DNA from: Avena insularis
Lineage: Eukaryota > Streptophyta > Magnoliopsida > Poales > Poaceae
NCBI GenBank assembly: GCA_023614405.1
Contig: CM042691.1
Span: 171,278,927 to 171,342,926 of the forward strand
DNA: 64,000 nucleotides
Direction: 5' to 3'
Position numbers and translations under genes: made by a program. The first letter of the stretch is position 1. Every line of letters begins with the position of its first letter. The notes under the pieces were generated by a model. That model did no database searches. It was given only the letters and a program-made list of their open reading frames with translations, and was not told where the DNA came from. Shown here piece after piece: positions 46,659 through 59,009 of this stretch.

Positions 46659-49600
46659 ATGGACGCACGCGACAGCGCCGAAGGGGCTGAGGAGTAGGAG
46701 GTTCCCGCCGGCGAGCGTGGCGGTTGGGAGGGTTCGGAGGTCTCCACCGAGTAGCTTGAATGGCTTCGCTCCACCAGGCGCATCCCGCTCCAGGTTGACT
46801 GCCGTCTTCCCGCCGGTGAGATCTCCCCCAAACCCGACGCTAATGAGCGGGTGGTTTTCCTTTCTCATTTTGAGCGAGGTTTCGCTCTACCAGTGAGCAG
46901 TTTCTTTTCTTTGTTTCTTGCCTGTAGAGGTCCCAACCTTTAATAAGGTAGAGATCCATGTGTTTACAATGCTAGTCCCTGGATCAATAGCTAGCATCCA
47001 CAGTTAAGATGTAATATCAAGAAACAAAGGTCATAATACAGCTTTATTACCAGGAATAAAATAATGTATTACATCTTACATAGCTCATTTGGCTATCTCA
47101 TTACAATGCAGCAGAATATATCAATAGCATGGGGTCCTTCATCTTCAAAGTGCCACAGGCAAACATGTTGGTTGTAGACTTGTAATCCTAATCAACACAT
47201 CTTACTAACATCAAACAAACCTGCAACATAACAAGTTACAGCCACAAGGGTCAATACATTTGAATTGTATTGGCAAGTGATACTATGTAGTATAGTGGAG
47301 TCTATCATCTATATGCATTTGGCTAAGTGGAGCTTAGGCTTGCATTGCTCAAAATAGAATTTTCCTTATCATTTGAAAACACTAAGTTTTTGCTTGACAA
47401 AATCACCCAAGGCATCTCCCAATAGAAATTGGTGATCCTCCAACCCTTGTTCAACCACAAGTTTTTAACTTAGAAATTGGGATGAGGAGATTCTTGATAG
47501 CTTCCATGTCTTGATGCTCAAATTGTCCTTTGCAAGGGACATGGCTAAGTACTTAGATTTTTCACTCTGCAGAGATGGTGCACTTTCCCCACAAGACTTG
47601 GTTTCACCAAGACAAGATCTTTCAGAAGCCTTCCCTTAGACCAGAATGGACGCGTTCCAACCTAACATTCCCCTACCACCAACTGTCCATTTGGCTAAGT
47701 TATTGCAACCTATATGATCCAGGCAGAGCCCATAATGCCAAGTGGCTGCACTTGAAACTTCTCAACATTTGACATCTCAAATCTCTTTGTTCCTGGGTGG
47801 CCATCCACAAGTGAGATACACAAGGTAAACCATAGAAATGGGCCTTGTGAACCACTCAACACAAACCATTCCTTCCATTCCACCCAGGTGATTCATTCAC
47901 TTAGTTGTTTTATTAAACAAAACACAAGTCCTTGACTTAGAAATATTCCATAGCATGAAATATAATCCACCCTTGTTTTCTACTAGCTAAGCTAAGCATG
48001 ATAGTAGTAGGAATCTTAACTTAGGAAAATTCTACTAAGGTTTCATCTACTAGGATTTCCCATGGTTTGGTTTACACTTAGCAAAATTCTATGCAAGTCC
48101 TACTTTAGAAATATCCCTAATGCATAGTGAAAATAATGGGACAAAGTATGAAGCATCACTTGCCTTCTTAGTAGAGAATATAATTTCATTCCTTTTTCTT
48201 GCAATGTTCACACTCTTCAAATTCCACTACAATTCAATCAAGCAAGCAATATTTCAATCTACAAAAGTGGTTTCTAATAGGTTATAGACATTCTAAAACA
48301 CTTATTGGTCATTTTATAATAGTGGCAAAACCATTTGCAAAAGATTTTATTATAAACCAATTTAAACCAAAGCATTATTTTATTTGGTTGAAAAATGCTT
48401 TTAGCAAGGCAACAATCTTTATAGGGTTCACCAAATATGTTTTAAAATCATAAAACCTTGTGTTTAGGGTCAGAGAGTTTAAATCAAAACATTTCCCAAA
48501 GATTTTCCTCCAAAAACATTTTTAACACATAAGCATTATTTTTATTTGACTAGAAATGGTTTAAATCAAAGATTTATTCTTTTGTTTCACCAAATATGTT
48601 TTTGAAACCACAAATTGATCTATATGGTCAGTAGGTTCAAAACAAACCATTTGCCAAAGATCTTATCACCCAAATAATTTTAGAAAGAATCTTATACCCA
48701 AAATATGCCTACATAAGTTTCTGCAAAAACAAACAATTTAACAGAAACAATTTACTAAAAAAAGTGCATGGTTGGAAAGTACTTGTCTTTCTGATTCCAT
48801 TGATATAAAATTTGCAAAATTTGGACGTGTGGTTTGAAAGTTATGAATTTTACAAAATCTCATATCTAATAGAAATGTTTCTGTTTTTAAAACGAAATCT
48901 GAGCCATGTGGCGTAATCTTATTGGGCGGTACCGCTTCAGTTGGATCAACCTCTCTGGTGCGTTGGATCTAATAACGATCATGCTGCACAGATCTATCCA
49001 TACCCTTTCGGTTAAGTTTCTATCGCAACCCTTTGATCAAGATCCTACGGCTCATAATCACTGGACATACACTGGCGGCGCTGGCGGTGGTGAACGGCGG
49101 CAGCGCGTTCAGATGATGTCGGTGTCGGCGTTACAGGAAGCGAGAGAACGAGGGGAGAAGCTCACCGAGTTCGCCGTGGCGTGGGGATGCTCAAGGTGGT
49201 TTTTGTCGACTGACGGGCGCACGGTACTGGCGGGTATTGCTCGCCGGAGTTCACGCCTGCGTCGGGTTTGTCTGTTCATCGTCGAAGGCAAGTCTAAGGT
49301 TCACGCCAAACCAAACAACCATCGCTATTAGGTTCGTGCGAGAAAGGCGAATACGGGAGTATCAATCAGAGGGGTTGGGGTGGTCAGGAGTTACCAGGGG
49401 GTCTTGCTAGAGAGGTAGCAGACGACGGCGGCATGCAGAGGTCGTCCTTGCCGACGCTCTAGGGCAAGCGCGACCGAGCAGATGATACGAGTAGGTGCGC
49501 AAGGTTCTGGTGAGCAAGTTAGTGTGAAGCAGGGACGATGGGGTGGGTCGTGTTCGTCGGAATTTGACGGCGAGCTCGCCGGAGCAGTGAGGCGCGACTC

Positions 49601-52600
49601 GAAATTATGGCGGCCTAGGGGCGAAGAGGGTCTGGCGAGTGAGGGGGATCAGAGAGGGGAGAGGGATGCTTAAATGCGCGTGGTCATAGGGCTGAATTAG
49701 CGTGTGGTTATTGTGGAATCAATCACGCATTCACTCGGCAGAAACGGCGACGAGGTTGGGGAGAAAAGGTCACGATGGGTGAGGAAGAGGATCCTGGCTG
49801 GTGGGGCTCAGCGTCAGCGAGAGAGAGAGGGGGAGTGGGTCCAGGCTGTCAGCGACTCCGTGGGTTCGTTTGCGAGTAAAAGAAAACACTTCGGGGGGGG
49901 GAAGAGGAGTGGGCTGGTGTTGGGCTAGATGGGCTTTGCTGGCTGGGCTGCTTAGTTCAATTTTTTTGTACTGATTGTTTTTCTTTTTCTATTTTCATTA
50001 ATCTGTTTTGATATTGTTTAATCTTTTCAAACATCTATTTTAATTCCAACTTCTTTCAAACTTTGTGTGTATTCAAATACTGTTTAATAATATATTATGA
50101 AGTCAATTTTGGAATAAAACATTTATTCTTTTTAGGATCTTTTAATTATTTAAAATAGGCCTTTGCATTTAATCAAATAATATCAAATATATTTTTAATC
50201 CCTATTTAAATTTCATTTTTCCACAAAACCTTTTCAGTAAGTTTTATTCAATTATTAGGTTGTCAAATAATTCACTTTGAATTATTTGGAAAAAATATGA
50301 GTTATTAATCATTTTAAATTGGGTATTTGTCTTTATTCCAATGAAATTAAATATAGTTTTAATTTCATATAACTTTATTTAAATTATTCTTTTATTCTTT
50401 TAGGATCTATTAATAATTAAATAAATAGACCTTAGTCTTTATTTCAAATAGGATTTAATTTATTTTTAAAACTCTATTTGAAATCCAAATAATACCAAAA
50501 CTTTTTCAGTAGGTTTTAATTGAAATTATAAAACACTTTGAAATTTTATTTAAACACTTTAATAAGTTTTTAATGTTTATTTTTAAAATGGAAAAGGCCT
50601 TTACTCAAATAAAATTGGATATTAATAAATCTTTTTTATTTTATTTAAATAAAACTTTACTCTATTTTATCAAATAGAAATATTTTCTTTCATTTGCTTG
50701 GCCATGATGTAATTTGGCTCTATAAAATAATCCTTTTTTTTTCTCCTTTGTTTATGAAAACCATATCTTTTTATTTAAAAGATCCAAAAATGGTGATTCC
50801 ATCTATTATAACTTTATTTATTTATTCATCTTTTTAAATCTCTTTAGGATTTTATTGGATCAAAATAGGTTTTGATGTTTCCATTTGAAATCAAAAGTTT
50901 CTTCTCACCCTAAATTTCAACAAATATTTATTTTGTTCATTTATTTTTCACATTACAAAATTTGGAAAATTTTGGGATGTGACATTTCCACTTTCCATCT
51001 CAAGATCCATCATCTGCGTGCCAACGCGATTGGCTCCCTTTCCTGCTTCATTTCCACTTGCGAGGCCTATTTTGGCATTTGGCCTACAGTTCTTCTGTGG
51101 GCCAAATATTTTAGTTTTAGGGTGCAAGTTGTCCCTTAGCCTGGCACTCTCTGAGCCGAGAAGAAACTGACTCGGTGCGGTGCCGCTAGCATCACACCGA
51201 GGAGAGACTCCATCTTTCCTTGGGTCATTGGCCTTGACTCTTGCAAGAAATGGCATAGGACTTTCTTCTATGTAAAAAACAGCGGGGCCACCGATAACAT
51301 ATGACTCCCCCCTTTCTCGGACGAGGTCCCCAGCAAGAAGTTCTGGCAGCTTGACCCGCACAACCAAGACGCTGCAGTGAATGAGGCCAATGTGATCTTG
51401 GAAAGGTTGCTGTCGCCGGATGAGAACTTTCATCTCGCCGACAGGGACCTCATGTGCACCTTCATCTCACACCGGGTAAGCCCTATCCAAGCCAGGAGTC
51501 ACAAGATGTGCTTCATGAGTGGCTCCCATGACCCCACTCGGCACTCCACGAAGGAGCTTACCCACGATTTTGTGGCTCGCCGAGTAAGCTCAATCTTCAA
51601 GCTGAACTTGGAGGATGATTGGGCTTGGAGCTTCCCTCCATTTAGCCGGGTCAAGCATGTCCCCTGGGTAAGTTTCCGAGTCACTTTTACTGTCGAGTCA
51701 GCTTTAGCTTGTTTGCTACTCTCAGTCTAGTTTTTGATACTTATTCTGTTTGTCTTTCGTAGAACCTTGTTCACCAGGTTGATGACAGTACTGTCCCTAC
51801 TAGCGCTTACAACGAGGATCGCTCTGACTCCGACGAAGTCGAGTATGATTTGGAGTGCTTCATGCCCATCCCGCATGCGGCTGCTGCTTCAACTTTGGGT
51901 AAGAGTCAATCTCGAAACCCCTTACAAGATTGGTCTAACGATGATGAGGATGATGATTGTAAGATTTTGGAGGTACTTGCCTTGTGACCTTAGCCCTCTA
52001 ACTTATTCAAGTAAGCCTGTTATTTACTTATGCAGCTGGCCAGGTACATGACACTCCACCTCTCGCGATGGGCGGAGTCGGCAAAATTCCCGTTGCCAAG
52101 CCGAATAAATGACGCAGGGCCTCCTCCAGTACCCAGCCAGCCAAAAAGATCAAGGCTACTGCCGCTGCTCCTGCTGATGCCATGCTGGCTGAGACTCGCA
52201 AAGCCGCTGGGCGCTGAGTCACACGTCGCCCACGGCGCGATCCGGTTGTCACCGGGTAAGCATTTGTGTTCTGCTTACACTATATTTTTCCTTCTTATGC
52301 ATTGCTACTGTTTTCTTATGCTTGTCTTTTTGTTTTCAGCGTTGCGCCTCTGTCGGCTAACCAGGCTGCTCCTAGCATCGCCTCGCCACTAAGGTCTGCA
52401 CCTGTTTCGACTGATTCTATGGTGCAGAATCCCGTTAGAGTCGAGGCTCCCACTGTTGAGGCTCATGCTTCTCAGTGTCAGTCAGACCCGGTGACGCATC
52501 CGGCGGAGGAGACCCGGCCTAGCACCCCTACTGCTGGCCAGGAACAACTTTTTGATCTTGGTGCCAGTAATGTTGGCGCCGAGAAAACCTTCACCACCAG

Positions 52601-54787
52601 TTCCTCTGGCACCAGCCTACAGGATGGTGCGCATGAACAACTTCCTGATCTTGGTGCCAGCAATATTGCTGAGCCCACTCAGCCGGCTCCCCTTTCTTCT
52701 CCCAACAAATCTGCTCACTCTCCTCTTCTATCAAAGAATCAGACCCGGCCTACGGCTCGCACCTCATCCGGCAAGACCACCTCCACCAAACAAACAACTT
52801 TGGTTTGTGCTCCGGGTACTGCTCCTCAGATCCGTCCCACGACATTACAACAATGCTCGTGCCAACGGGCAAACCAAGCGGATCTGCGGCTTCCGAGTCG
52901 GGTGATGGCTCTAAAGCTGTTACCCTTCACACTAGTGCCACTGCAACCCACGCCAATGTGGGAACTACCCTGAAGAAGGGGAAAGTTCTCACTCGAACGC
53001 TCAACGGGAATGGCCTTGGTTCCGCTAAGCCCTATTCTGTGGCGTGGAACGCAGATGGCGAGCAAGAGGTCAGCACCCACGCTGGCAAGAAGCTGAAGCT
53101 AGGCCCCAAGGCCATTTCCGACATGACCCAGCAGGCCATCACCTTAATGGCTCGCACGGATGAAGTGAACAAGGTAAATATCCTTTGTACTCTTTTGTGT
53201 TATTGAGTATTCATGTCATACATATCACCTAGTCCCCAAGGTTACTGCCAAGTAAGGAACTTACTCGGCTTTAAGCTCTAAGCAATAACTTAGCTTTTAT
53301 TTCCTCATGCCAAGTTCGCATGTTAGACTTTCGATACCTAGTCCCCGAGGTTACTGCCGAATGAGAAACTTATTCGGCTATAATCTCTAAGATAGGAGTC
53401 ACCCTTTATCCGGCTTTGAGCTTGACTATTCCATTTATCCACTGTCCTTTTCCTTTGTGCATCTTACGCATAATGAGCGCACCAAGGTGCATCAAGCTCT
53501 CCTCCTGGAGCATCGCAAGCTCGAAGTTGCTTATGAGAAGCTGCAAATCGAGAGTCAAGGCCAAGGTAATCTTCTTACTCTCCATATCTTTATCCGGTGT
53601 ATCTTTATTTTCTTCATTTTCTTAGTATTTTCTCGCTGCTTTCCCACAGCTTCTGCCTAGTCCACCATCGACGCGCTCCACTCGTAGATCAGCGAGACAA
53701 AGAATAAGTTCTTATCCTTTTTTGTGTTCATGCCATTCTCTTGCCTTATTATCCTTATGGGTCAAGATAGTTCTGTTGCTGGTGACGATTAATTTGTTCT
53801 GAATAAGCAGAGAAGCACCAAGCCGAACTCCAGAAGGAGCGATACAAGGTGACCCGGCTGAAAAAGCTGATGGCAGATATGGAGCAGAAACATTTAGCCA
53901 AGGTGAAGGGGCTGAAGGAGGAGCTTGCCTAGAAAAGACGGCCAACATGCCGCCAGCACCGAGAAAACCAGGGAGCTGCTCAAGGAGGCCGAGTCGGTGG
54001 TTGAGTCGGCGAACATGGAAAACTCGGCGCCATCAACTCTTTTCTCGGTAGTGATTTCTTACCCTTTTTTGCACTGTGCTTTCTGTTCTTGACTTTGTCA
54101 CCCCCTTTGTTACTTTGCTAATATTCTCTTTTGCTTGCATAGAATTTTCCCGAGGCCAATATGTTCGCCATTCGGGCCATGAAGAAAGTGAGAGCCGAGT
54201 CTGGTGCTCCAGCTGATGGCGAGGTGACTACCGACAAGCATCTCGAAGTATTGTGGGAGCACGTCAAGACCCTCAAGTCCTGTAGCGTGGACTTGCTCAA
54301 ATCGGACATTCATGCGTTCCACATGCTCTGGCTGGATGAAGATGCACCCACACTCATCGAGCCCCTTGCTGAAAGGCTGCTTCACACCGAAGACAGGCTG
54401 GATCAGTGGCGTGAGTCGGCCGGCCGAGCTGCAGCGGATAAGGCTCTTTCCTTCGTGCTCTCATGGTACGAGGACATCAATCTTGATGTGCTTACACGCA
54501 TAAGGGGGGACAGGAAGTGGTTCAATGATCCTGAGTTGATCAAGAGACGCCAGGAGCGAGCCTACGCCATGATCGAGTATACTATGGTGCACGCTTGGTG
54601 CGATGGGCCCAGCTTCCTCGACCTTGGCGAACCACTTGTCAAAGTTGCTGATGAGGAGGGTGCCGACAGCGAGGCCACCGAGTCGGACGACCCTGAAGAC
54701 TCGGCGACTGATGCCCCTAACTCGGCAGATGCTCCAAGCGATGCTCCTAGCTCCAAGACTGTTCCTCCGAGTCCTGCTGCTTCTTAG
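46659..54787 (+). pseudogene. Antisense multi-exon gene of Gypsy-B (putative gypsy-type transposon domain)
   Basis: It is coded on + while gag and integrase are on -. Exon 1 is 46659-46922 plus 50985-51667, split by a solo LTR; taking out that LTR and one duplication leaves the two halves in one frame. Next come about 51763-51973, 52037-52255, 52340-53173, about 53478-53565, 53650-53706, 53810-54048 and 54143-54787, most with GT donors and pyrimidine-AG acceptors (for example CCCTGG|gtaagt and gttttcag|CG). Exon 1 shows the plant Transposase_28-type domain: VVFLSHFERGF, then FISTCEAYFGIWPT and ITPRRDSIFP. Later parts are Ser/Pro-rich, then coiled coil (EKHQAELQKERYKVTRLKK), then a 208-codon last exon with a helical domain and an acidic Asp/Ser tail. 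Stops occur at codons 13 and 33 and later, with a frameshift near 52900. Function unknown. Confidence 0.8.
46923..50984 (-). mobile_element. Solo LTR, 4,062 bp, inside the antisense gene
   Basis: On the - strand it runs TGTCACATCCC...GGGACCTCTACA. The flanks TTGCC (46918-46922) and TTTCC (50985-50989) are a duplication with one mismatch. It splits exon 1 of the antisense gene. No primer site, pol motif or second LTR end is inside. A GC-rich block (48950-49930) sits 1.0-2.0 kb from its start, and an AT-rich stretch fills 49960-50940. The GC-rich block gives a 141-codon ORF on + (48906-49331) that I do not accept as a gene. Confidence 0.8.
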
Positions 54788-55438
54788 ACTGAATAGGACA
54801 AATACTTGAACTTTGATGAGATCCCCAGTATGCCGGGTGCAAATGTAATATACATTGCACTTATGTTTGGTTGTGTGCCTTTTTATAAGGCTTTAAACAT
54901 CTTGTTATATTTTGAGTGTGAATCATCCAAGGGCAAGTCCTAGAGTCTCATTTTGTCGTTTCCCCTTTCCTTGACTTTGGCTCTTGTCTACCATTTTTGG
55001 CGTTCGACATTAGAGTCTCAAAGTACTAAGGATATAGCTAGCGGGTATGAAACTTAGATCACTTGGACGAGGATCATTCAACACACCATACGATATAACC
55101 TACAGTGGGTTAGGAAAAAGACATTGGGTCGACTCGCGTTTCTCCTTGTACTTATCCGGTGTTCATGTTTTCTCATCACGCATCCTTTCCTCTTGTTTGC
55201 CGTGAAGCCGTGTTTTCGGACAACATCATTGTCGAAGATTTGATTTTTTCCAAGTAAACACTACTTTTTCCAAGATAATCTTTGGGTGTTACGCCAGCCG
55301 ACATAAAATAATTGAAAGGATAAACATAAGGGGCAGTCCCCGAGTCAGTTTTTTCGAGTCATACCATTTTATTATCAGCACATAGCCGGCACAAATGTCC
55401 GACATATGAGAGTTCGAGTGATACATGCACTGCTTCTC
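54788..55438. other. Spacer between convergent antisense gene and integrase of Gypsy-B
   Basis: About 650 bases separate the stop of the antisense gene from the stop of the integrase, with no recognised coding sequence. The arrangement is the same as at 37785-38136 in Gypsy-A. Confidence 0.5.
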
Positions 55439-56588
55439 CTAAGTGTAGAAGGGGCGAAGCAGTGCCACATTCCATAGCCTTTTGGTCTCATCACCTGATT
55501 TGTCCGCCTTGTTCTTTTGTGCTTCACGAGCATCTATGAGATAATATGAATCATTGTGCAATGCTTTGCTTACAATGAATGGACCTTCCCATGGGGGTGA
55601 TAACTTATGCATTCCCTCTGTGCGTTGCACTAGTCTTAGCACCATATCCCCTTCTCGAAAAACATGAGGTTGAACTTTCCGGCTATGGTAGCGTTGGAGA
55701 TTTTGCTGATATATAGTGGATCTGAATAATGCCAGTTCCCATGCTTCTTCGAGTAAGTCAACTCCATCTTCTTGGGCCTCTTTTACCTCGGCTTCCGAGT
55801 ATTTCCTTACTCTTGGCGAGTCATACTCTATGTCGCCAGGCAAAACTGCTTCTGCCCCATACACAAGGAAGAATGGCGTATAGCCTGTTGATCGATTCGG
55901 AGTTTTCCTTAGACTCCATAGTACTGAGGGTACTTCCTCTATCCAACAGCTAGGTGATCTTTGGAGTGGTTCCATCAAGCGGGGTCTTATCCCGGATAAA
56001 ACTAAGCCATTAGCTCGTTCAACTTGTCCATTTGATTCTGGATGAGCGATTGATGCTACATCCCGGATAGAATCGAGCAAAAGCTCCTTCAACAAATTTT
56101 GTGCCATTATTTGTGATTACACTGTGTGGGTAACCATATCTTAGGATTATGTCCCTTAAGAATGTGACAGTTGTTTTGCCGTCCAATTTTTTTATGGGCT
56201 TCACTTCTATCCATTTGGTGAACTTATCAATCATTACCAATATATGAGTCATGCCTCCCCTTGCTGGCTTGAATGGTCCTAACATATCCAGGCACCATAC
56301 TGCGAATGGCCAAGTGATTGATATAGTCTTTAATTCAGACGCTGGTAAGTGTGACTTGGATGCATAATGCTGGCAACCATTGCATTTTCCGGTTAGCTCT
56401 TGTGCCTCTGCCGGTGCACTTGGCCAATAAAACCCATGTCGGAATGCCTTGGACACCAATGCCCTTGATGATGCATGGTGCCCACATTCTCCTTGGTGAA
56501 TATCCAATAAAATCGCTTGGCCTTTCTCTGAACTAATGCAATGCTGCTTACTCGGCGAATCCACTCTATCTCCTTTTTGAAACCAAGT
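55439..56588 (-). pseudogene. Gypsy-B integrase
   Basis: The N-terminal zinc finger is visible as HQGECGHH followed by KCNGC. The core has CLDMLGPF, then ITNNGTKF where ITDNG is expected, so the second catalytic Asp is Asn, and the Glu of HPESNGQVER is present. A frameshift near 56020-56100 joins two frames. The C-terminal part has GYTPFFLVYGAE, a long helix and SPPWEGPFIV, ending near RPFYT at 55439. It matches Gypsy-A in layout and lacks a chromodomain. It follows gag with no protease or reverse transcriptase between. Confidence 0.85.
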
Positions 56589-58699
56589 GCATTGTCTTGT
56601 TGTGTGATTTGCTGGCTTACTCAGAATAGGCGTGTGAAATTTACACGGCTGGTCTAGCATCATCTCATAGGTATACTTCTGTCGGTCCTGATACTGCTTC
56701 CTTTGTTCATCTGGCTTTTTGCCATCATTCTTTGGTACCCACTGTTGTTGTACACTTGTCCTTTGATGTTGGCTACTTCCAGCATCTGGATGATCCTGAC
56801 TCACGGCCGCAACCTGGGTCGAACCATACCTGTAGTCTGGCCTTTCATCTCTTCTTTTGCTTCTGTATTCGGATCTTTCCTGACGCATTTGCGACCCGGC
56901 AGCGTCATAGATCTGAGTCTCAGTCATCCCATCTGCCGACATGAGCAGAGGCTAAGTCGGATCTCCTAACGCATACGAGTCAGCAATCCTTAATGTTTCT
57001 GCTAAACTTGCCGATATATCCCTTTGTAACCTTTGCCACAACACACTTCCGTGTCTACAACCTTGAGCAAACCAAGCGATTGCCTGTGATTCGATTACCC
57101 CTTCACAAGAGTTGCGCATTGTGCACCATCTTGTGAGGAACTCTCTGTCTGTCTCATTCGGCCTTTGCTTGCACATTGCTAACTGTTATGGGCGATTCGG
57201 CCTCTTGTAGGTGCTCTTGAAATTGCTCACAAAAGCGTCCTGAAAATTGATCCAGCTGTTGATGCTTCCAGGTGGCAAATTGTTCAGCCATACTCGTGCT
57301 GGTCCTTCTAACATTTGCGGTACATATCGTACTGCCCATCTCAAATTTCCCTGTGCTATTTTCACAGCAGTTCCATAATCTATGAGCCAGTCTTATGACT
57401 TTGTGCTTCCATCGTAAGTTTTTGTTCCTTTGGCTAGCTAGAAATTTGGTACAGGTGGCTCCTTCATGATCCTTGGGCCAAAGCATGGGGGACCCTGTGG
57501 ACCTTGCGACTCGATCAACTCTTCCATCTTTATTCGGTCAAGCTTTAGCCTTGCATCATCCGGCTGGAGGTTCCTGCCTCCGAGTCTGGCTCCCATTGCT
57601 TGATAGGCATGATCCGGCAATTCATACGCGTCATTCACCATCGCCAAGTAACCATCATTGTATATGTTTGCGTTCAGGTTAGCAGGCTGTTGTGCTGCTT
57701 TTCCCGCGCTTTTCTCTCTTCTTTCGGGTTGAGCTGGAGCATTATTCAGTGCTGGATTTCCTCCTCCTGCCGAGTGAGCTCCACGCCTATGTTGAGGCAC
57801 AAAATTTTGCCCTCCATTGTCATTCCTTTTCCCTGCTTGCCTCTCTCGGCCTGCATTTTCCCGATTCTCATTTCCTTGGGCATTATTCCTTCTCGTTCCC
57901 TATGCATGCGCTGGGTTTCCCTGAGCCATTGTCGGGTCATAAGTGATCATTTGCTTGTTCCTCCCTGAATCCACACTCTTTTCTTTTCTCGGTCTTGGCG
58001 CCCCTCCGGGTGAGGATGCCGTATGACCTGCTGATCGTGTCGGGACAGGAGTTGCCGAATGAACTAATGTGACCTCCCTGCTATACCCGGATTTGCCCTG
58101 TAGTAGGCTTCGTTCAGCATGCTAGCTGCTCTTACCAGCTCGTTGACTCTCTCGTATTGTATTTTCTTTGCTTCACCCGTCAAATGGGGTAGCTCTATCA
58201 TTGCTGTTTCTGCGGCTCGCAGGTTAGCTGTTGTTGTATTGTATGTTGGTCGCATACTTGTGTTGTTGCTGTTCTCTGGTGTTATTTTTGATGTCGCATC
58301 CGCCAGCTCCTCATTGAGGTTTTTTCCTCTTAATCTGGTCGCATCAAGCCGGGTCTTTGCGCCCTTGACCTGATTTGCCGAGTTGAGCTCTCGAATTGTG
58401 ATATCCACATATTGCTGTAACTGTGCTAACTCCTTGGCTTTCTCCAGAACCTTTATCCTGGCCTCCTCTAACTCGGCTTGCATGCGTGTCGGATCAGTCG
58501 CTTACGCTACTGGCTCTGCCAACTTGTCTATTGCATCTTGCAGCTCTTTAGCCCTACTCATAGCTATGTTTTCCGGCTTTTCCAGCGGTGCCTTTGTTGT
58601 TCTCGCAGCCTTTGGTGTCTCCTCATGATTTCCTCCCTCAGCATTCTCATTCACTACAGGAGCTAATGGAGGAGCTGCTGGATTTTGGGTTGTCATCAT
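56589..58699 (-). pseudogene. Gypsy-B gag
   Basis: A likely start is the ATG at 58699 (MMTTQNPAAPP), 310 bases after the primer-like site. The first part (58699-58064) is helical and charged with long Glu/Ala runs. A basic, polar linker follows (58063-57700). The gag core spans about 57440-56950, with a PGSINSW-like and ETDREFLTRWCTMRN segment. A basic tail ends in a DQPCKFH...ANHTTRQC motif that in related elements lies just before the protease. Stops and frameshifts occur at least at 58499, 58064 and between 57440 and 57180. Here this tail is followed within about 70 bases by integrase. Confidence 0.75.
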
Positions 58700-58985
58700 T
58701 ACCTCAACGGAGACAAGTTGGTGAAGCTTCCCAAGGAATGAATCCGTGGTGGAGCGCACGAATCCGCTCGGATACGCGCGGCTTCCACGCGCGATGGCGT
58801 GAAGACTGGTGCTCGCCGAACTTGATGAAGCGACCGCCCCTAGGGAACGGCTTGGTACCGAAGCACCCCGCGTTGTCGCTGACGAAGTTGAGCGCTCCAA
58901 ACCTCTAGATAGGGGCGGAGTAGACGCGCTCGCCGGTCTTGGCGATGATGTTGCCCGTCCGGATGAAGACTCCATCAAGCACCTG

Positions 58986-59009
58986 CTTCTCCCCACGGTG
59001 GGCGCCAAC
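58986..59009 (-). promoter_or_regulatory. Primer-binding-site region of Gypsy-B
   Basis: On the - strand the bases right after the 5' LTR read gttggcgcccaccgtgggga. A TGGCGCCCACCGTGGGG-type site at this position is seen in Tat-type grass elements. I do not assign the tRNA with certainty. Confidence 0.6.

Noticed and set aside
48906..49331. 141-codon ORF as a possible host gene
   Set aside because: It lies in the GC-rich part of a solo LTR bounded by a target-site duplication, has no recognisable domain, and is antisense to the LTR.
46923..50984. A full-length element instead of a solo LTR
   Set aside because: Only one start and one end sequence are found, with no primer site, polypurine tract or pol motif between them.
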